From NCBI RefSeq assembly GCF_013449375.1, contig NZ_JACDRR010000029.1:26325-90324 (forward strand): DNA of 64,000 nt, read 5' to 3'. The DNA is from Pectobacterium sp. CFBP8739. Lineage in GTDB: Bacteria; Pseudomonadota; Gammaproteobacteria; Enterobacterales; Enterobacteriaceae. This document shows positions 29,347-41,039 of the stretch, piece by piece. The position numbers were made by a program, and so were the translations under genes. Under the pieces are notes generated by a model. It ran no database searches. It saw only the letters and a program-made list of their open reading frames with translations, and had not been told where the DNA came from. The stretch's first letter is position 1; each line of letters begins with the position of its first letter.

Positions 29347-29485
29347 GTACCCGTCATACTTCAAGCCGCATGTGCGTTGGCAATACTCGGCTCATTTCTG
29401 AGCCTCGCCCTAAAGGGTCAACGCTTCACGTTGTTCAAAACGTTAACGTTTTGTCCTACAACTCGAATTATTTAGGGTATATATA
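29347..29485. repeat. MITE-like intergenic repeat (about 140 bp)
   Basis: The left end reads TACCCGTCATACTTCAAG and the right end, on the other strand, TACCCTAAATAATTCGAG. These imperfect inverted ends are typical of a small repeat that I recognise from Yersinia, Serratia and Pectobacterium intergenic regions. It lies between the rho stop and its terminator, so it is transcribed in the rho 3' UTR. Confidence 0.55.
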
Positions 29486-29500
29486 GATGAACGCTCGGAT

Positions 29501-30760
29501 TTATGAACGTTTCATCATATCGAAGAATTCATCGTTGGTTTTCGTCATCGCCAACTTGTTGATCAGGAATTCCATCGCGTCGATCTCACCCATTGGATGG
29601 ATGATCTTGCGTAGAATCCACATCTTCTGCAATTCTTCAGAGGTGGTAAGCAATTCTTCTTTACGCGTACCGGAACGGTTGTAGTCAATCGCCGGGAAGA
29701 CGCGTTTTTCTGCGATTTTACGCGCCAGGTGCAGTTCCATGTTACCTGTACCTTTAAACTCTTCGTAAATCACTTCGTCCATCTTGGAACCAGTATCCAC
29801 CAGCGCAGTGGCGATGATGGTTAGGCTACCACCTTCTTCAACGTTACGCGCCGCACCGAAGAAACGCTTCGGACGATGCAGGGCGTTGGCATCCACCCCC
29901 CCCGTCAACACTTTGCCCGAAGCAGGAACAACGGTGTTGTAAGCACGCGCCAGACGGGTAATGGAGTCCAGCAGAATGATAACGTCTTTCTTATGTTCAA
30001 CCAGACGCTTCGCTTTTTCGATCACCATTTCGGCAACCTGAACGTGACGGGAAGCGGGTTCATCAAACGTTGACGCAACCACCTCACCTTTCACCAGACG
30101 CTGCATCTCGGTCACTTCTTCCGGACGTTCGTCAATCAGCAGTACCATCAGCACGCAGTCAGGATGGTTGTAAGCAATGCTTTGCGCAATGTTCTGCAGC
30201 AGCATGGTTTTACCTGCTTTAGGCGGGGCAACAATCAGACCACGTTGACCACGGCCAATCGGCGAAGCCAGATCCAGCACGCGCGCCGTCAGATCTTCTG
30301 TCGACCCGTTACCGCGTTCCATACGCAGACGAGAGTTTGCGTGCAGTGGCGTGAGGTTCTCGAACAGGATCTTGTTGCGGGAGTTTTCAGGTTTGTCGTA
30401 GTTGACTTCGTTAACTTTCAGCAGCGCAAAGTAGCGTTCACCTTCTTTTGGCGGACGAATCTTGCCAGAAATGGTGTCACCAGTGCGGAGGTTAAAACGG
30501 CGGATTTGGCTGGGAGAAACGTAGATATCATCGGGGCCTGCGAGGTAGGAGCTGTCTGCGGAGCGAAGAAAGCCGAAGCCATCCTGCAATATCTCCAGCA
30601 CACCATCGCCGAAAATATCCTCGCCGCTTTTGGCATGCTGTTTCAGAATAGCGAAGATAATATCCTGTTTACGCATGCGGGCCTGGTTTTCCAGTCCCAT
30701 ATTTTCGCCAAGAGCAATTAACTCAGAAACTGGCGTATTCTTTAATTCGGTAAGATTCAT
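29501..30760 (-). CDS. rho: Transcription termination factor Rho
   Basis: This hexameric RNA-dependent ATPase ends many transcripts. It has 419 residues from ATG 30760 ([15 protein letters not shown]), nearly identical to E. coli Rho. An RNA-binding cold-shock-like domain (about 50-115) precedes the Walker A loop [13 protein letters not shown] (about 175-187), Walker [16 protein letters not shown], the Q-loop SGKVLTGG and the R-loop. The reading frame stays open for another 38 codons upstream to 30874, but these are not part of the known protein. Confidence 0.97.
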   Translation of the reverse strand: MNLTELKNTPVSELIALGENMGLENQARMRKQDIIFAILKQHAKSGEDIFGDGVLEILQDGFGFLRSADSSYLAGPDDIYVSPSQIRRFNLRTGDTISGKIRPPKEGERYFALLKVNEVNYDKPENSRNKILFENLTPLHANSRLRMERGNGSTEDLTARVLDLASPIGRGQRGLIVAPPKAGKTMLLQNIAQSIAYNHPDCVLMVLLIDERPEEVTEMQRLVKGEVVASTFDEPASRHVQVAEMVIEKAKRLVEHKKDVIILLDSITRLARAYNTVVPASGKVLTGGVDANALHRPKRFFGAARNVEEGGSLTIIATALVDTGSKMDEVIYEEFKGTGNMELHLARKIAEKRVFPAIDYNRSGTRKEELLTTSEELQKMWILRKIIHPMGEIDAMEFLINKLAMTKTNDEFFDMMKRS

Positions 30761-31223
30761 AGTGGTGGGTTCTTTAACTCGGGGTAAATCTCGAACTATT
30801 AACGTGAATGGTATGGCAGGGTCATCCGTGCCTCTATAACAGCCTTCAACCACCGGATTCCTGTCTGGTTTCACACCTGAAGCGCATTACATCCGCGCAA
30901 AACAACATCCGCATAAACGATATCCGCATAAATCAACGGCAGGAGATCGAAGACACACAAAACCAAGTATTGTAAAACTAGTAGACTGCCAAAATCGGAT
31001 CACAAATGTGCTGTGAAACAACGGCTTTTCGATTTCGACACAGAATAATGCTTTAGACTCTAACTTTCAGGCTTAAGCCTAAGGGCTTAAACATAGGCAA
31101 GTACGATATGCAGTAGTGAAGAATCTAGCACGCTTCCCGACGAGCGGCAAGCAGTCAATATGAGAATTGCATATTGCCCGATTGCGCCCGTCGGCAATAC
31201 CCTTTTGAAGGGTATCAAGCTAA
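30761..31223 (-). promoter_or_regulatory. Long rho leader region
   Basis: A 463-bp gene-poor stretch lies between trxA and rho. E. coli rho has a long leader in which Rho attenuates its own transcription, and this is the equivalent place. I found no clear counterpart of the E. coli rhoL peptide. Instead an in-frame ATG at 30874 precedes rho with no stop codon between. A weak hairpin ATACCCTT/AAGGGTAT (about 31198-31214) follows trxA without a T-run. Confidence 0.5.
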
Positions 31224-31550
31224 TTACAGATTCGCCGTCAGGAACTCTTTCAGTTGCCCTTTGGACAGTGCGCCGACTTTTGTCGCAGCGACTTCGCCGT
31301 TTTTAAACAGCAACAGAGTGGGGATACCACGGATACCATATTTCGGCGCAGTTGCCGGGTTTTCATCAATGTTCAGTTTGGTAACCGTCAGTTTGCCTTC
31401 AAACTCTTCAGCGATTTCATCCAGAATAGGAGCGATCATTTTGCAAGGACCGCACCACTCAGCCCAGAAATCAACCAGGATAGCGCCCTCAGCTTGCAGT
31501 ACTTTCGTGCCGAAGCTGTCATCAGTCAGGTGAATTATTTTATCGCTCAT
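31224..31550 (-). CDS. trxA: Thioredoxin 1
   Basis: A 108-residue thioredoxin with the redox motif WCGPC (about residues 32-36) and the cis-Pro in [11 protein letters not shown] (about 72-82). It reduces ribonucleotide reductase and other disulphides in the cytoplasm. It is divergent from rhlB with a 118-bp shared upstream region, as in E. coli. Confidence 0.97.
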   Translation of the reverse strand: MSDKIIHLTDDSFGTKVLQAEGAILVDFWAEWCGPCKMIAPILDEIAEEFEGKLTVTKLNIDENPATAPKYGIRGIPTLLLFKNGEVAATKVGALSKGQLKEFLTANL

Positions 31551-31668
31551 ATTTTACTCCGCAGGATTATTTCTACCGTGTTGGTGTAGCATTAACCAAC
31601 AACGGCTTGACTTTATTTCACCGGATACGCTTTCGTAAAGCAATAGTTAGCTGATATTCTACCACACT

Positions 31669-32961
31669 ATGAGCAAAACACACTTAACTGAACAGAAGTT
31701 TTCCGACTTCGCCCTGCACCCGCAGGTTATTGAAGCTCTTGAAAGCAAAGGGTTTCATAACTGTACGCCTATTCAGGCGTTAGCTCTGCCATTGGCTCTG
31801 TCAGGGCGTGATGTTGCAGGTCAGGCGCAAACCGGTACCGGCAAGACGCTGGCTTTTCTCGCGTCTACTTTCCATTATTTGCTTTCACACCCTGCAAATG
31901 CAGAGCGTCAAACCAATCAACCCCGTGCCTTAATTATGGCACCAACGCGTGAACTGGCTGTTCAGATTCACTCTGACGCAGAAGCGCTGTCTCACCTTAC
32001 TGGGTTAAAACTGGGTTTAGCCTACGGTGGAGACGGTTACGACAAGCAGCTTAAGGTGCTGGAAAACGGCGTTGATATTCTGATCGGTACCACCGGTCGC
32101 CTGATCGATTACGCTAAACAGAATCATATCAACCTGGGCGCGATTCAGGTCGTCGTGCTGGACGAAGCGGACCGTATGTACGATCTCGGCTTCATCAAAG
32201 ACATTCGCTGGCTGTTCCGCCGCATGCCGCCAACAACACAGCGTCTGAACATGCTCTTTTCCGCAACGCTCTCCTACCGAGTGCGTGAACTCGCGTTTGA
32301 ACAGATGAATAACGCAGAGTATGTGGAAGTTGAACCGGAACAGAAAACCGGCCATCGCATTAAAGAAGAACTGTTTTATCCGTCTAACGAAGAAAAAATG
32401 CGTCTGCTCCAGACACTACTGGAAGAAGAGTGGCCGGATCGCTGCATTATTTTCGCGAATACCAAGCATCGCTGTGAAGACATCTGGGGCCATCTGGCTG
32501 CCGACGGTCATCGCGTTGGGCTGCTGACGGGCGACGTCGCACAGAAAAAGCGTCTGCGTATTCTGGAAGAATTTACTCAAGGTAATCTAGATATTCTGGT
32601 GGCAACCGACGTTGCAGCGCGCGGCTTACATATTCCTTCTGTGACCCACGTTTTCAACTACGACCTGCCGGATGACTGCGAAGACTACGTTCACCGTATT
32701 GGCCGTACTGGCCGTGCGGGACAAAGCGGATATTCTATCAGCCTGGCCTGTGAAGAGTATGCGCTGAATCTCCCAGCGATCGAGACCTATATCGGTCACA
32801 GCATCCCAGTCAGCAAATACAACAGCGACGCGCTGATGAATGATTTACCCGCGCCGAAGCGTTTAACACGCCCACCGCGTTCCAACAATGGCCCGCGCCG
32901 ACATAGCAATGCGCCGCGCCGCAGTGGAGCGCCTCGTAATAACCGTAAACGAGCGGATTAA
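31669..32961 (+). CDS. rhlB: DEAD-box RNA helicase RhlB
   Basis: This 430-residue RNA helicase is part of the RNA degradosome and docks on RNase E. Motifs in order: Q motif about residue 34 ([10 protein letters not shown]), AQTGTGKT (about 54-61), PTRELA, DEAD (about 165), SAT, and [11 protein letters not shown]. The C-terminal tail is Arg/Asn/Pro-rich, as expected for RNA contact. It is followed by gppA after only 6 bp. Confidence 0.96.
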   Translation: MSKTHLTEQKFSDFALHPQVIEALESKGFHNCTPIQALALPLALSGRDVAGQAQTGTGKTLAFLASTFHYLLSHPANAERQTNQPRALIMAPTRELAVQIHSDAEALSHLTGLKLGLAYGGDGYDKQLKVLENGVDILIGTTGRLIDYAKQNHINLGAIQVVVLDEADRMYDLGFIKDIRWLFRRMPPTTQRLNMLFSATLSYRVRELAFEQMNNAEYVEVEPEQKTGHRIKEELFYPSNEEKMRLLQTLLEEEWPDRCIIFANTKHRCEDIWGHLAADGHRVGLLTGDVAQKKRLRILEEFTQGNLDILVATDVAARGLHIPSVTHVFNYDLPDDCEDYVHRIGRTGRAGQSGYSISLACEEYALNLPAIETYIGHSIPVSKYNSDALMNDLPAPKRLTRPPRSNNGPRRHSNAPRRSGAPRNNRKRAD

Positions 32962-32967
32962 CCATCG

Positions 32968-34464
32968 ATGCTGAGCTCTTCTTCACTCTACGCTGCCATC
33001 GATCTCGGCTCGAACAGCTTTCATATGCTGGTCACCCGGGAAACCGCAGGCAGCATTCAGACGCTGGCGAAAATAAAGCGTAAAGTCCGCCTTGCGGCAG
33101 GGCTGGATAAACAGAATCGGCTCTCGCAGGATGCGATGCAACGCGGCTGGCTGTGTCTACAACTGTTCTCCGAACGGTTGCAGGACATCCCGCAGGATCA
33201 GGTGCGCGTCGTCGCGACCGCCACCCTGCGGCTGGCAACGAATGCTGACGAGTTTCTGCAACGGGCACAGGAAATTCTGGGCTTGCCGATTCAGGTTATC
33301 AGTGGTGAAGAAGAAGCACGCCTGATTTATCAAGGCGTAGCACATACGACGGGCGGCCCGGATGCGCGTCTGGTCGTGGATATCGGCGGTGGCAGCACCG
33401 AGCTGGCGACAGGGGTTGGCGCCAAAACGACCCAGTTGTTCAGCCTCCCGATGGGATGCGTCACGTGGCTGGATCGCTATTTCAGCGACCGCAATCTGGA
33501 AGCGGGTAATTTTGAACGCGCGGAACAAGCGGCGCGTGAAATGCTGCGCCCCGTTGCCGCCTCTCTGCGCGAGCAGGGTTGGCAAATCTGTGTCGGCGCC
33601 TCCGGCACAGTACAAGCGCTACAGGAAATCATGGTCGCGCAGGGAATGGATGAATACATTACCCTGCCGAAGCTCAGACAGCTTAAAGAGCATGCGATTC
33701 AGTGCGATAAGCTGGAAGAGTTGGAAATTGAAGGCCTGACGCTGGAACGCGCGCTGGTTTTTCCCAGCGGATTAGCCATCCTGCTGGCGATCTTCCAGGA
33801 GCTTGACATCAAAACGATGACGCTGGCTGGTGGAGCGCTGCGTGAAGGGCTGGTCTATGGCATGTTGCATCTGCCCGTCGATCAGGACATTCGTCACCGC
33901 ACATTGGCGACGCTGCAACGCCGCTATCTGCTGGATACCGAACAGGCTAAGCGCGTCAGCACACTGGCAGACAACTTTCTGCAACAGGTTGCCCGTGACT
34001 GGCAGTTAGATAACCGATGTCGCGAGTTACTGCGCAGCGCCTGTCTGGTACACGAAATCGGTTTGAGCATCGATTTCCGCCAGTCGCCCCAGCATGCAGC
34101 CTATTTGATTCGCCATAGCGATCTCCCCGGCTTTACGCCCGCGCAGAAGAAACTGTTAGCCACACTCCTGCAAAACCAGATTAACCCTGTCGATTTAATG
34201 CCGCTGAGTCAGCAGAACGCACTACCAGTCAATCAGGCACAGCGCCTGTGTCGCTTGTTGCGTCTGGCGATTATTTTTGCCAGCCGCCGCCGCGACGACA
34301 CGCTGCCAGCCGTACGATTACGCGTAGAAGGTGAAACACTGCGTTTGATTCTGCCTGCGGGCTGGCTGGCCCAGCATCCATTACGGGCAGAAATGCTGGA
34401 ACAGGAAAGTCGCTGGCAGAGTTATGTACACTGGCCGCTGATGCTGGAAGAAGCTTCAGCTTAA
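32968..34464 (+). CDS. gppA: pppGpp 5'-phosphohydrolase / exopolyphosphatase
   Basis: GppA converts pppGpp to ppGpp and can cut polyphosphate. It has 498 residues of the Ppx/GppA family, with actin-like ATPase motifs [15 protein letters not shown] (about 8-22), [13 protein letters not shown] and DIGGGSTEL (about 137-145), and an HD-like C-terminal domain. Its 6-bp distance from rhlB suggests one transcript. Confidence 0.95.
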   Translation: MLSSSSLYAAIDLGSNSFHMLVTRETAGSIQTLAKIKRKVRLAAGLDKQNRLSQDAMQRGWLCLQLFSERLQDIPQDQVRVVATATLRLATNADEFLQRAQEILGLPIQVISGEEEARLIYQGVAHTTGGPDARLVVDIGGGSTELATGVGAKTTQLFSLPMGCVTWLDRYFSDRNLEAGNFERAEQAAREMLRPVAASLREQGWQICVGASGTVQALQEIMVAQGMDEYITLPKLRQLKEHAIQCDKLEELEIEGLTLERALVFPSGLAILLAIFQELDIKTMTLAGGALREGLVYGMLHLPVDQDIRHRTLATLQRRYLLDTEQAKRVSTLADNFLQQVARDWQLDNRCRELLRSACLVHEIGLSIDFRQSPQHAAYLIRHSDLPGFTPAQKKLLATLLQNQINPVDLMPLSQQNALPVNQAQRLCRLLRLAIIFASRRRDDTLPAVRLRVEGETLRLILPAGWLAQHPLRAEMLEQESRWQSYVHWPLMLEEASA

Positions 34465-34486
34465 CGAGCATATAGGGGAGAACGCT

Positions 34487-36508
34487 TTATTCCCCCTTTG
34501 CTTTCGCCAGCATCGCTCGGATGTTAGCAACGTTCGCCTGACCTTTCTGCATACGCTCTTGTGCGCTGACCACTTTCCGTTCCGTTTCCCACACGACATC
34601 ATCCTGCGGCAACTCCAGCAGGAAACGACTCGGTTCAGGGCGAACCAATTCACCATACTGGCGGCGTTCTTTGCACAGCGTGAAGGTGAGTTCACGCTGT
34701 GCGCGCGTAATCCCCACGTATGCTAAACGGCGTTCTTCGTCAACGTTGTCTTCATCAATGCTACTTTGGTGCGGCAGTAGTCCCTCTTCCATTCCGACCA
34801 AAAAGACGTACGGAAATTCCAGACCTTTGGACGCATGCAGCGTCATCAGTTGTACCTGATCCAGTTCCTCTTCGCTTTCTCCACGTTCCATCATGTCCCG
34901 CAACGTGAAGCGCGTCACCACCTGCGTCAACGTCATGGGCTCATCCAATTCGGAGCCTTCCAGCATCTCCGTCATCCAGCTAAATAACTGATTGACGTTC
35001 TTCATCCGCATTTCCGCGGCTTTTGGGCTGGGCGAGGTTTCATACAGCCAGCTTTCGTAGTCCAATCCATGAATCAGGTCGCGCACGGCGGCTACCGGTT
35101 CACGCTCTGCCAAACGGGCAATTTCCGCCAGCCACTGGGTAAACCGTTGCAGGGATTCCAGCCCACGTCCGGTCAGCGACTGGCTCAACCCCAAATCAAA
35201 ACTCGCACTGAACAGGCCTTTACTGCGCTGCCCCGCCCACTCGCCCAACTTCTTCATCGTCGCCGGGCCAATCTCACGTTTGGGCGTGTTCACGATACGT
35301 AAGAACGCACTGTCATCATCCGGATTGGTCAACACGCGCAGATAAGCCAGCAAGTCTTTGATTTCAGGACGGGAGAAAAAGGACGTGCCACCGGAAATGC
35401 GATACGGAATACGGTTCTGCATCAGCATCTTTTCAAACAAACGTGACTGATGGTTACCACGATACAAAATGGCATAGTCGCCGTATTGGGTCTTTTTAAT
35501 AAAGTGATGGGCAATCAATTCACCCACGACCCGTTCCGCTTCGTGATCTTCGTTATTAGCGGTAATCACTTTGAGTTCATCGCCGTAACCCAGCTCCGAG
35601 AACAGCCGTTTTTCAAAGACGTGCGGGTTATTGGCAATGAGAATATTGGCCGCTTTCAGAATACGCCCAGATGAGCGGTAGTTTTGTTCCAGCTTGATCA
35701 CGTCAAGCGTGGGGAAATCCTGCTGTAGCAACACCAGATTCTGTGGACGCGCCCCGCGCCAGGAGTAAATAGACTGATCGTCATCGCCTACGACGGTGAA
35801 ACGCGCGCGGGTGCCGACTAGCAGCTTAACCAGCTCATACTGGCTGGTGTTGGTATCCTGATATTCATCCACCAGCAGGTAGCGCAAGCGGTTCTGCCAA
35901 CGTTCACGTACCTCAGCATTTTGTTTCAGCAGCAGCGTGGGCAGTAAAATCAGATCGTCGAAATCCAGCACGTTACAGGCACGCAGATGCTCATGATAGA
36001 GCGAGTAGCAGTGCACAAATAGCTTGTCGCGTTCAGAGCGCGCCGTCGCTGCCGCCCCCGCAGGATCGATCAGATCGTTTTTCCAGTTTGAGATCGTCGA
36101 GATCAACTGTTGCAGCAAAACCTTATCATTTTCCAGCCACTGCTCCGTCAGTTCTTTCAGCAGCGCCATCTGATCCTGATCGTCGAACAGGGAGAAGTTG
36201 GATTTCATCCCCAATGCGGCGTATTCACGCTTGATGATTTCCAGCCCCAGCGTATGGAAAGTCGCAATCATCAATCCGCGCGTTTCTTTGCGCCCCAGCG
36301 TTTGCGCCACGCGCTCCTTCATCTCCCGCGCCGCTTTGTTGGTAAACGTCACGGCAGCAATATGCCGAGCCTGATAGCCACACTGGCGGATAAGGTGCGC
36401 AATCTTGTTGGTGATCACGCGGGTCTTGCCTGAACCTGCGCCCGCCAGTACCAGACAAGGTCCGGTGACGAATTCGACGGCGTGTTGTTGGCTGGGGTTT
36501 AAGCGCAT
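34487..36508 (-). CDS. rep: ATP-dependent DNA helicase Rep
   Basis: This superfamily 1 helicase moves 3'-5' and clears proteins ahead of the replisome. It has 673 residues from ATG 36508 ([18 protein letters not shown]), the same length as E. coli. Motifs: Walker A GAGSGKT (about 23-29), [36 protein letters not shown] and VGITRAQ. It is convergent with gppA. Confidence 0.97.
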   Translation of the reverse strand: MRLNPSQQHAVEFVTGPCLVLAGAGSGKTRVITNKIAHLIRQCGYQARHIAAVTFTNKAAREMKERVAQTLGRKETRGLMIATFHTLGLEIIKREYAALGMKSNFSLFDDQDQMALLKELTEQWLENDKVLLQQLISTISNWKNDLIDPAGAAATARSERDKLFVHCYSLYHEHLRACNVLDFDDLILLPTLLLKQNAEVRERWQNRLRYLLVDEYQDTNTSQYELVKLLVGTRARFTVVGDDDQSIYSWRGARPQNLVLLQQDFPTLDVIKLEQNYRSSGRILKAANILIANNPHVFEKRLFSELGYGDELKVITANNEDHEAERVVGELIAHHFIKKTQYGDYAILYRGNHQSRLFEKMLMQNRIPYRISGGTSFFSRPEIKDLLAYLRVLTNPDDDSAFLRIVNTPKREIGPATMKKLGEWAGQRSKGLFSASFDLGLSQSLTGRGLESLQRFTQWLAEIARLAEREPVAAVRDLIHGLDYESWLYETSPSPKAAEMRMKNVNQLFSWMTEMLEGSELDEPMTLTQVVTRFTLRDMMERGESEEELDQVQLMTLHASKGLEFPYVFLVGMEEGLLPHQSSIDEDNVDEERRLAYVGITRAQRELTFTLCKERRQYGELVRPEPSRFLLELPQDDVVWETERKVVSAQERMQKGQANVANIRAMLAKAKGE

Positions 36509-36668
36509 AACGATCTTGCTCACTCATAAAACGGAAGGCGATTGTAGCAGAAAGCCGTATCGATCTTGACCAGGGATTTGTTATTAAGGAAAGCACGTCG
36601 AAGTCCACATCTTGCGTTGCAAATGTTACATTGCGCGCAGGAATCTCTTTTGCAAAAAAGGTAACAAC

Positions 36669-36950
36669 ATGGCAAATACCGCAGCAGCTCTGCACATCCT
36701 GGTGGACACCGAACAGCAGGCTAACGACATTCTTGCTCAACTGGAAAAAGGCGCAGACTTCCAGAAACTGGCGCAAAAACACTCCACCTGCCCGTCAAAA
36801 CGTAACGGCGGTGATTTAGGTGAATTTCGTAAAGGCGACATGGTGCCAGCGTTCGATAAAGCCGTGTTTTCCTGCGAATTGCTGAAACCGTTTGGTCCAG
36901 TGAAAACCCAGTTTGGTTACCATGTGATCAAGGTGTTGTATCGCAACTAA
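36669..36950 (+). CDS. ppiC: Parvulin-type peptidyl-prolyl isomerase C
   Basis: A 93-residue single-domain cytoplasmic parvulin. Active-site features are ALHIL near the N-terminus, KHSTCPS, GGDLGEF (about 45-51), [10 protein letters not shown] and the C-terminal [10 protein letters not shown]. The ATG at 36669 is supported by an AAGG 5 nt upstream and by the E. coli length; an upstream ATG (36612) adds a non-conserved tail. It is divergent from rep. Confidence 0.95.
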   Translation: MANTAAALHILVDTEQQANDILAQLEKGADFQKLAQKHSTCPSKRNGGDLGEFRKGDMVPAFDKAVFSCELLKPFGPVKTQFGYHVIKVLYRN

Positions 36951-36977
36951 GTCATTACATCGGCGATGTACAAATAG

Positions 36978-37015
36978 AAAAGTGCGCCAAACTTATGATT
37001 TGGCGCGCTTTTTCT
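36978..37015 (+). terminator. ppiC terminator
   Basis: An 8-bp stem GCGCCAAA/TTTGGCGC is followed by GCTTTTTCTT, ending at the convergent putA stop codon. Confidence 0.82.
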
Positions 37016-40000
37016 TAGCCTATCGTCATCAGACTGGCATTACCGCCTGCGGCGGCGGTATTAATACTCAGGGAACGTTCGGTCAGCAGGCGCTCAAGCT
37101 GAACGTGGGTATCGCCCTGCGCATAACCCAGCGGCAGGACAATCGGGCCGTCGCGCTCTGCAAGCGTCTTACTCAACTGCCGTAGCCGATCGGCATCGCC
37201 GTGATAAATGACGCCATGAAAAGAGACGCCGTGCCGCTGCCAGTCAGGCGTGAACTGAATATGCGACTGTACCTCGGCGGGTAAATGCTCATAGAGTGTT
37301 TTCTCCTGCTCACCTTCCGGCCACAGCAGTTGCCCGCCCGTTGCCAGCACCGCCGCCGTCTGAATCAGGCGGTCTTCCTCAGTATCTGCCAGACATAAAA
37401 TCCGTTCACGCGGCAACAGCGTATAGGTATTGCTTTCTCCTGTCGGCCCCGGCAGCAGTCGCGTTATCCCGCTTACACTATATTCTCTATAACGCTGGCA
37501 CAGCGTCGCCAGCCCGTGGCGTTCGCCAGCAATCGCCCACGCTTCCAGCGCCTGTAACCCTGCCAGCAGCGACGCTCGGGTAGAAACATCGGGAGCCTGC
37601 TCACGATCCCGATGTGCGAAACTTTTCGCGAGCGCCTCATCCGGCCGATGTGCCAACAAGCGATACAGATAAAGCGGCCCGCCGGCCTTTGGCCCGGTTC
37701 CTGATAACCCTTCACCACCAAATGGCTGAACCCCAACAACAGCACCGACCATATTGCGATTCACATAGTGGTTGCCCACCCTCGCCTTGCCCATCACACG
37801 CTGGATGGTTTCATCAATGCGGGTATGCACGCCCAACGTCAGGCCGTATCCCGCCGTGTTGATCTGCTCAATCACGGTATCCAACTGCTGGCTTTGATAG
37901 CGAACAACGTGTAAAACTGGACCAAAAACTTCTTTTTTCAACTCGTCTATCTTGCCCAGCTCGATCAGCGTCGGTTTCACAAACGTCCCGTGCCGCCAGG
38001 TTTCCTCATCCTGCGGGTGCGCAGCCTGAAATACCGTATGGCCTTTCGCCCGCATCGCCTGAATATGCCGTTCTACGTTCTCTTTCGCTTCCGCGTCAAT
38101 CAGCGGGCCGATGTCAGTCGATAAGCGTTCAGGGTTCCCCATTCGACACTCCGCCATCGCGCCACGCAGCATAGCCAACGTGCGATCCGCAATGTCCTCT
38201 TGCAGACACAGAAGACGCAGCGCGGAGCAACGTTGTCCGGCGCTATCGAATGCAGAGGCGATCACGTCATTCACCACTTGTTCCGTCAGCGCAGAGGAAT
38301 CGACAATCATCGCATTCAGGCCGCCCGTTTCAGCAATCAGCGGCGTCACCCTTCCCTGTGGATCGAGCCTGCCAGCAATGCTGCGTTGTAGCGTTTTAGC
38401 CACGGCCGTCGATCCGGTAAACACCACGCCGCGTACCCGCTCATCATTGACCAACGCTGCACCAATCGTTTCGCCCTGCCCAGGCAACAGTTGCAGTACG
38501 CCCAGAGGAATGCCCGCCTCATGTAAAATACGCACCGCCTGTGCCGCAATCAGCGGCGTCTGTTCAGCCGGTTTCGCCAGCACGCTGTTTCCTGCTGCCA
38601 GTGCAGCAGAAATTTGACCGGTGAAGATCGCCAACGGGAAATTCCACGGGCTGATGCACACCACCGGCCCCAGCGGGCGATGGGTATCATTGGTGAAGGA
38701 ATCCCGAACCTGCCCCGCGTAATAGCGCAAGAAATCCACCGCTTCCCGCACTTCCGCAATCGCGTTATTGAAGGATTTCCCCGCTTCCCGTACCAGCAGC
38801 CCCAGCAGGCTTTGCAACTGGCTTTCCATCAGCGAGGCGGCCTGATTCAATATCGCAGCCCGTTCTGCGGGCGGCGTCGCAAACCAGATGGGACCGGCAT
38901 GTACCGCCGCGTCTACCGCCTGCTCAACATCCGCCACCGAGGCATCGATAACATAGCCCACCACATCGTGCATATCGGCGGGATTTATCACGGGCTTTTC
39001 TTCGGCCGCGCCGCTTTCTCCCTCAATCATCGGTGCGGCATACCACGGTTGTGTCGCGTGGTTCAACAGCGCGCTGGACAGCGAAGCCAGTCGGTGTTCA
39101 TTCGAGAGATCCAGCCCGCTCGAATTTTGCCGCACCTGACCATATAGCTGACGCGGCAGGGGAATGCGGGGATGCGGGGCCCCCATGATCCATTCCACTT
39201 TTGCCAGTTCCTCGACGCCACGAATCGGATCGGCAATCAACGTTTCCAGCGCCATGGATGTATCCGCAATGCGGTTAACAAAAGAGGTATTCGCGCCGTT
39301 TTCCAGCAGACGCCGCACCAGATAAGCCAGCAGCGTTTCATGGGTTCCCACTGGGGCATAAATACGACACGGGCGGTTCAGTTTTCCATCAGCAACTGCG
39401 CCCACCACCTGATCATAGAGTGGTTCCCCCATGCCGTGCAGGCACTGAAACTCATACTGACCGGGATAGTAATTGTTGCCCGCCATGTGGTAGATCGCAC
39501 TGAGCGTCTGCGCATTGTGCGTGGCGAACTGCGGGTAAATCAGATTCGGTACGGCCAGCAACTTGCGGGCGCACGCCAGATACGACACATCGGTATAGAC
39601 CTTACGCGTATAGACAGGGTAGCCTTCCAGCCCATCAACTTGTGCCCGCTTGATTTCGCTATCCCAGTACGCGCCTTTCACCAGACGAATCATCAGCCGC
39701 CGCTGGCTGCGCTGTGCCAGCTCAATTAGCGCATCGATCACATACGGGCAGCGCTTCTGATAAGCCTGAATGACAAACCCAATGCCGTTCCAGCCCGCCA
39801 GTTGCGGTTCCATGCAGAGTTTTTCCAGCAGATCGAGTGAGATCTCTAGTCGATCCGCCTCCTCCGCATCAATATTGATCCCGATATCGTACTGACGCGC
39901 CAGCAGCGTCAGCGTCAGCAAACGCGGGTAGAGTTCTTCCATTACACGGTCATACTGCGCCCGGCTATAGCGAGGATGCAGCGCCGATAGCTTGATGGAG

Positions 40001-40983
40001 ATGCCCGGCCCTTCGTAAATCCCGCGCCCATTCGAGGCTTTGCCAATAGCATGAATCGCCTGCTGATAGGCCGCCAGATACACGGCAGCGTCATGCTCCG
40101 TCAGCGCTGCTTCACCTAACATATCGTAAGAATAGCGGAAGCCTTTTTCCTCTCGTTCACGGGCATTCGCCAACGCTTCACCGATGGCCTCGCCAGTCAC
40201 AAACTGCTCTCCCATCAGCCGCATCGCCATATCAACACCTTTGCGGACAAGCGGCTCACCGCTTTTCCCGATGATGCGGTTCAGCGACTTCGAGAGGTTC
40301 ACTTCGTTGTATGTCGCCACCAGCTTTCCAGTAAACAGCAGCCCCCAGGTTGCAGCATTCACAAAGAGCGACGGGCTATGACCAAGATGCGCCTGCCAAT
40401 TTCCCTGACTGATCTTGTCACGGATCAGCGCATCGCGCGTAGATTTATCGGGAATACGCAGCAGTGCTTCGGCTAAGCACATCAGCACCACCCCTTCCTG
40501 AGAAGAAAGTGAGAATTCCTGTAGCAGCCCTTGCACAATGCCCGCACGCCCGCTTCCGGCTTTCTGACCGCGTAATTTCTCTGCCAGTTGATAAGCCAAT
40601 TTCTGCGTTAACTGCGACATTTCATCGGTAAGTCTTGCTTGTTCGAGCAAAATAGGAACCAGTTCACTTTCGGGACGGCGGTAAACAGAAGTAATGGCAG
40701 CGCGGATAACGGACTGGGGAAGAACATGCTCGGCGAAATCAAGAAAAGGTTGATAGGTTTCTTCTTCCCGAGATTGCGGCATAATCTCTTCCGCTTCAAT
40801 GTGGCTGACGTTCGCCCATTGCGGTGTTTCAGGAGTGTCGAGGCCACTTTCGAGGCGTTCGAGGTAATGGAAAATAGCCTGTTTGATCAGCCAGTGAGGT
40901 GTGCGATCAATACGCTTTGCCGCAGCCTTGATGCGTTCGCGCGTTTCCTCATCGAGTTTTACACCCATCGTGATAAAGCCCAT
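37015..40983 (-). CDS. putA: Trifunctional proline dehydrogenase / P5C dehydrogenase / put repressor
   Basis: This 1322-residue PutA oxidises proline to glutamate and represses its own locus. Domains: N-terminal ribbon-helix-helix (about 1-50, MGVKLDEETRERIKAAA), FAD proline dehydrogenase (about 230-570), then NAD aldehyde dehydrogenase with ETGGLNAMIV and the catalytic Cys in SAGQRCSALR. A C-terminal domain follows. The presence of the DNA-binding domain makes it the long regulatory type. The ATG at 40983 has an AGGAG 8 nt upstream and fits the E. coli N-terminus. It is divergent from putP. Confidence 0.96.
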   Translation of the reverse strand: MGFITMGVKLDEETRERIKAAAKRIDRTPHWLIKQAIFHYLERLESGLDTPETPQWANVSHIEAEEIMPQSREEETYQPFLDFAEHVLPQSVIRAAITSVYRRPESELVPILLEQARLTDEMSQLTQKLAYQLAEKLRGQKAGSGRAGIVQGLLQEFSLSSQEGVVLMCLAEALLRIPDKSTRDALIRDKISQGNWQAHLGHSPSLFVNAATWGLLFTGKLVATYNEVNLSKSLNRIIGKSGEPLVRKGVDMAMRLMGEQFVTGEAIGEALANAREREEKGFRYSYDMLGEAALTEHDAAVYLAAYQQAIHAIGKASNGRGIYEGPGISIKLSALHPRYSRAQYDRVMEELYPRLLTLTLLARQYDIGINIDAEEADRLEISLDLLEKLCMEPQLAGWNGIGFVIQAYQKRCPYVIDALIELAQRSQRRLMIRLVKGAYWDSEIKRAQVDGLEGYPVYTRKVYTDVSYLACARKLLAVPNLIYPQFATHNAQTLSAIYHMAGNNYYPGQYEFQCLHGMGEPLYDQVVGAVADGKLNRPCRIYAPVGTHETLLAYLVRRLLENGANTSFVNRIADTSMALETLIADPIRGVEELAKVEWIMGAPHPRIPLPRQLYGQVRQNSSGLDLSNEHRLASLSSALLNHATQPWYAAPMIEGESGAAEEKPVINPADMHDVVGYVIDASVADVEQAVDAAVHAGPIWFATPPAERAAILNQAASLMESQLQSLLGLLVREAGKSFNNAIAEVREAVDFLRYYAGQVRDSFTNDTHRPLGPVVCISPWNFPLAIFTGQISAALAAGNSVLAKPAEQTPLIAAQAVRILHEAGIPLGVLQLLPGQGETIGAALVNDERVRGVVFTGSTAVAKTLQRSIAGRLDPQGRVTPLIAETGGLNAMIVDSSALTEQVVNDVIASAFDSAGQRCSALRLLCLQEDIADRTLAMLRGAMAECRMGNPERLSTDIGPLIDAEAKENVERHIQAMRAKGHTVFQAAHPQDEETWRHGTFVKPTLIELGKIDELKKEVFGPVLHVVRYQSQQLDTVIEQINTAGYGLTLGVHTRIDETIQRVMGKARVGNHYVNRNMVGAVVGVQPFGGEGLSGTGPKAGGPLYLYRLLAHRPDEALAKSFAHRDREQAPDVSTRASLLAGLQALEAWAIAGERHGLATLCQRYREYSVSGITRLLPGPTGESNTYTLLPRERILCLADTEEDRLIQTAAVLATGGQLLWPEGEQEKTLYEHLPAEVQSHIQFTPDWQRHGVSFHGVIYHGDADRLRQLSKTLAERDGPIVLPLGYAQGDTHVQLERLLTERSLSINTAAAGGNASLMTIG

Positions 40984-41039
40984 AGCGTCCACTCCTATCA
41001 TTAGAAGATGCACATCGGGAAAACGTCAATATCGACCAT

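Larger units (their letters stand above)
29157..29500. other. rho-wecA intergenic region
   Basis: This 344-bp region contains the rho terminator, a repeat element next to the rho stop, and, by position, the wecA promoter, which I could not pin to clear -35/-10 boxes. No coding sequence was seen. Confidence 0.6.
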
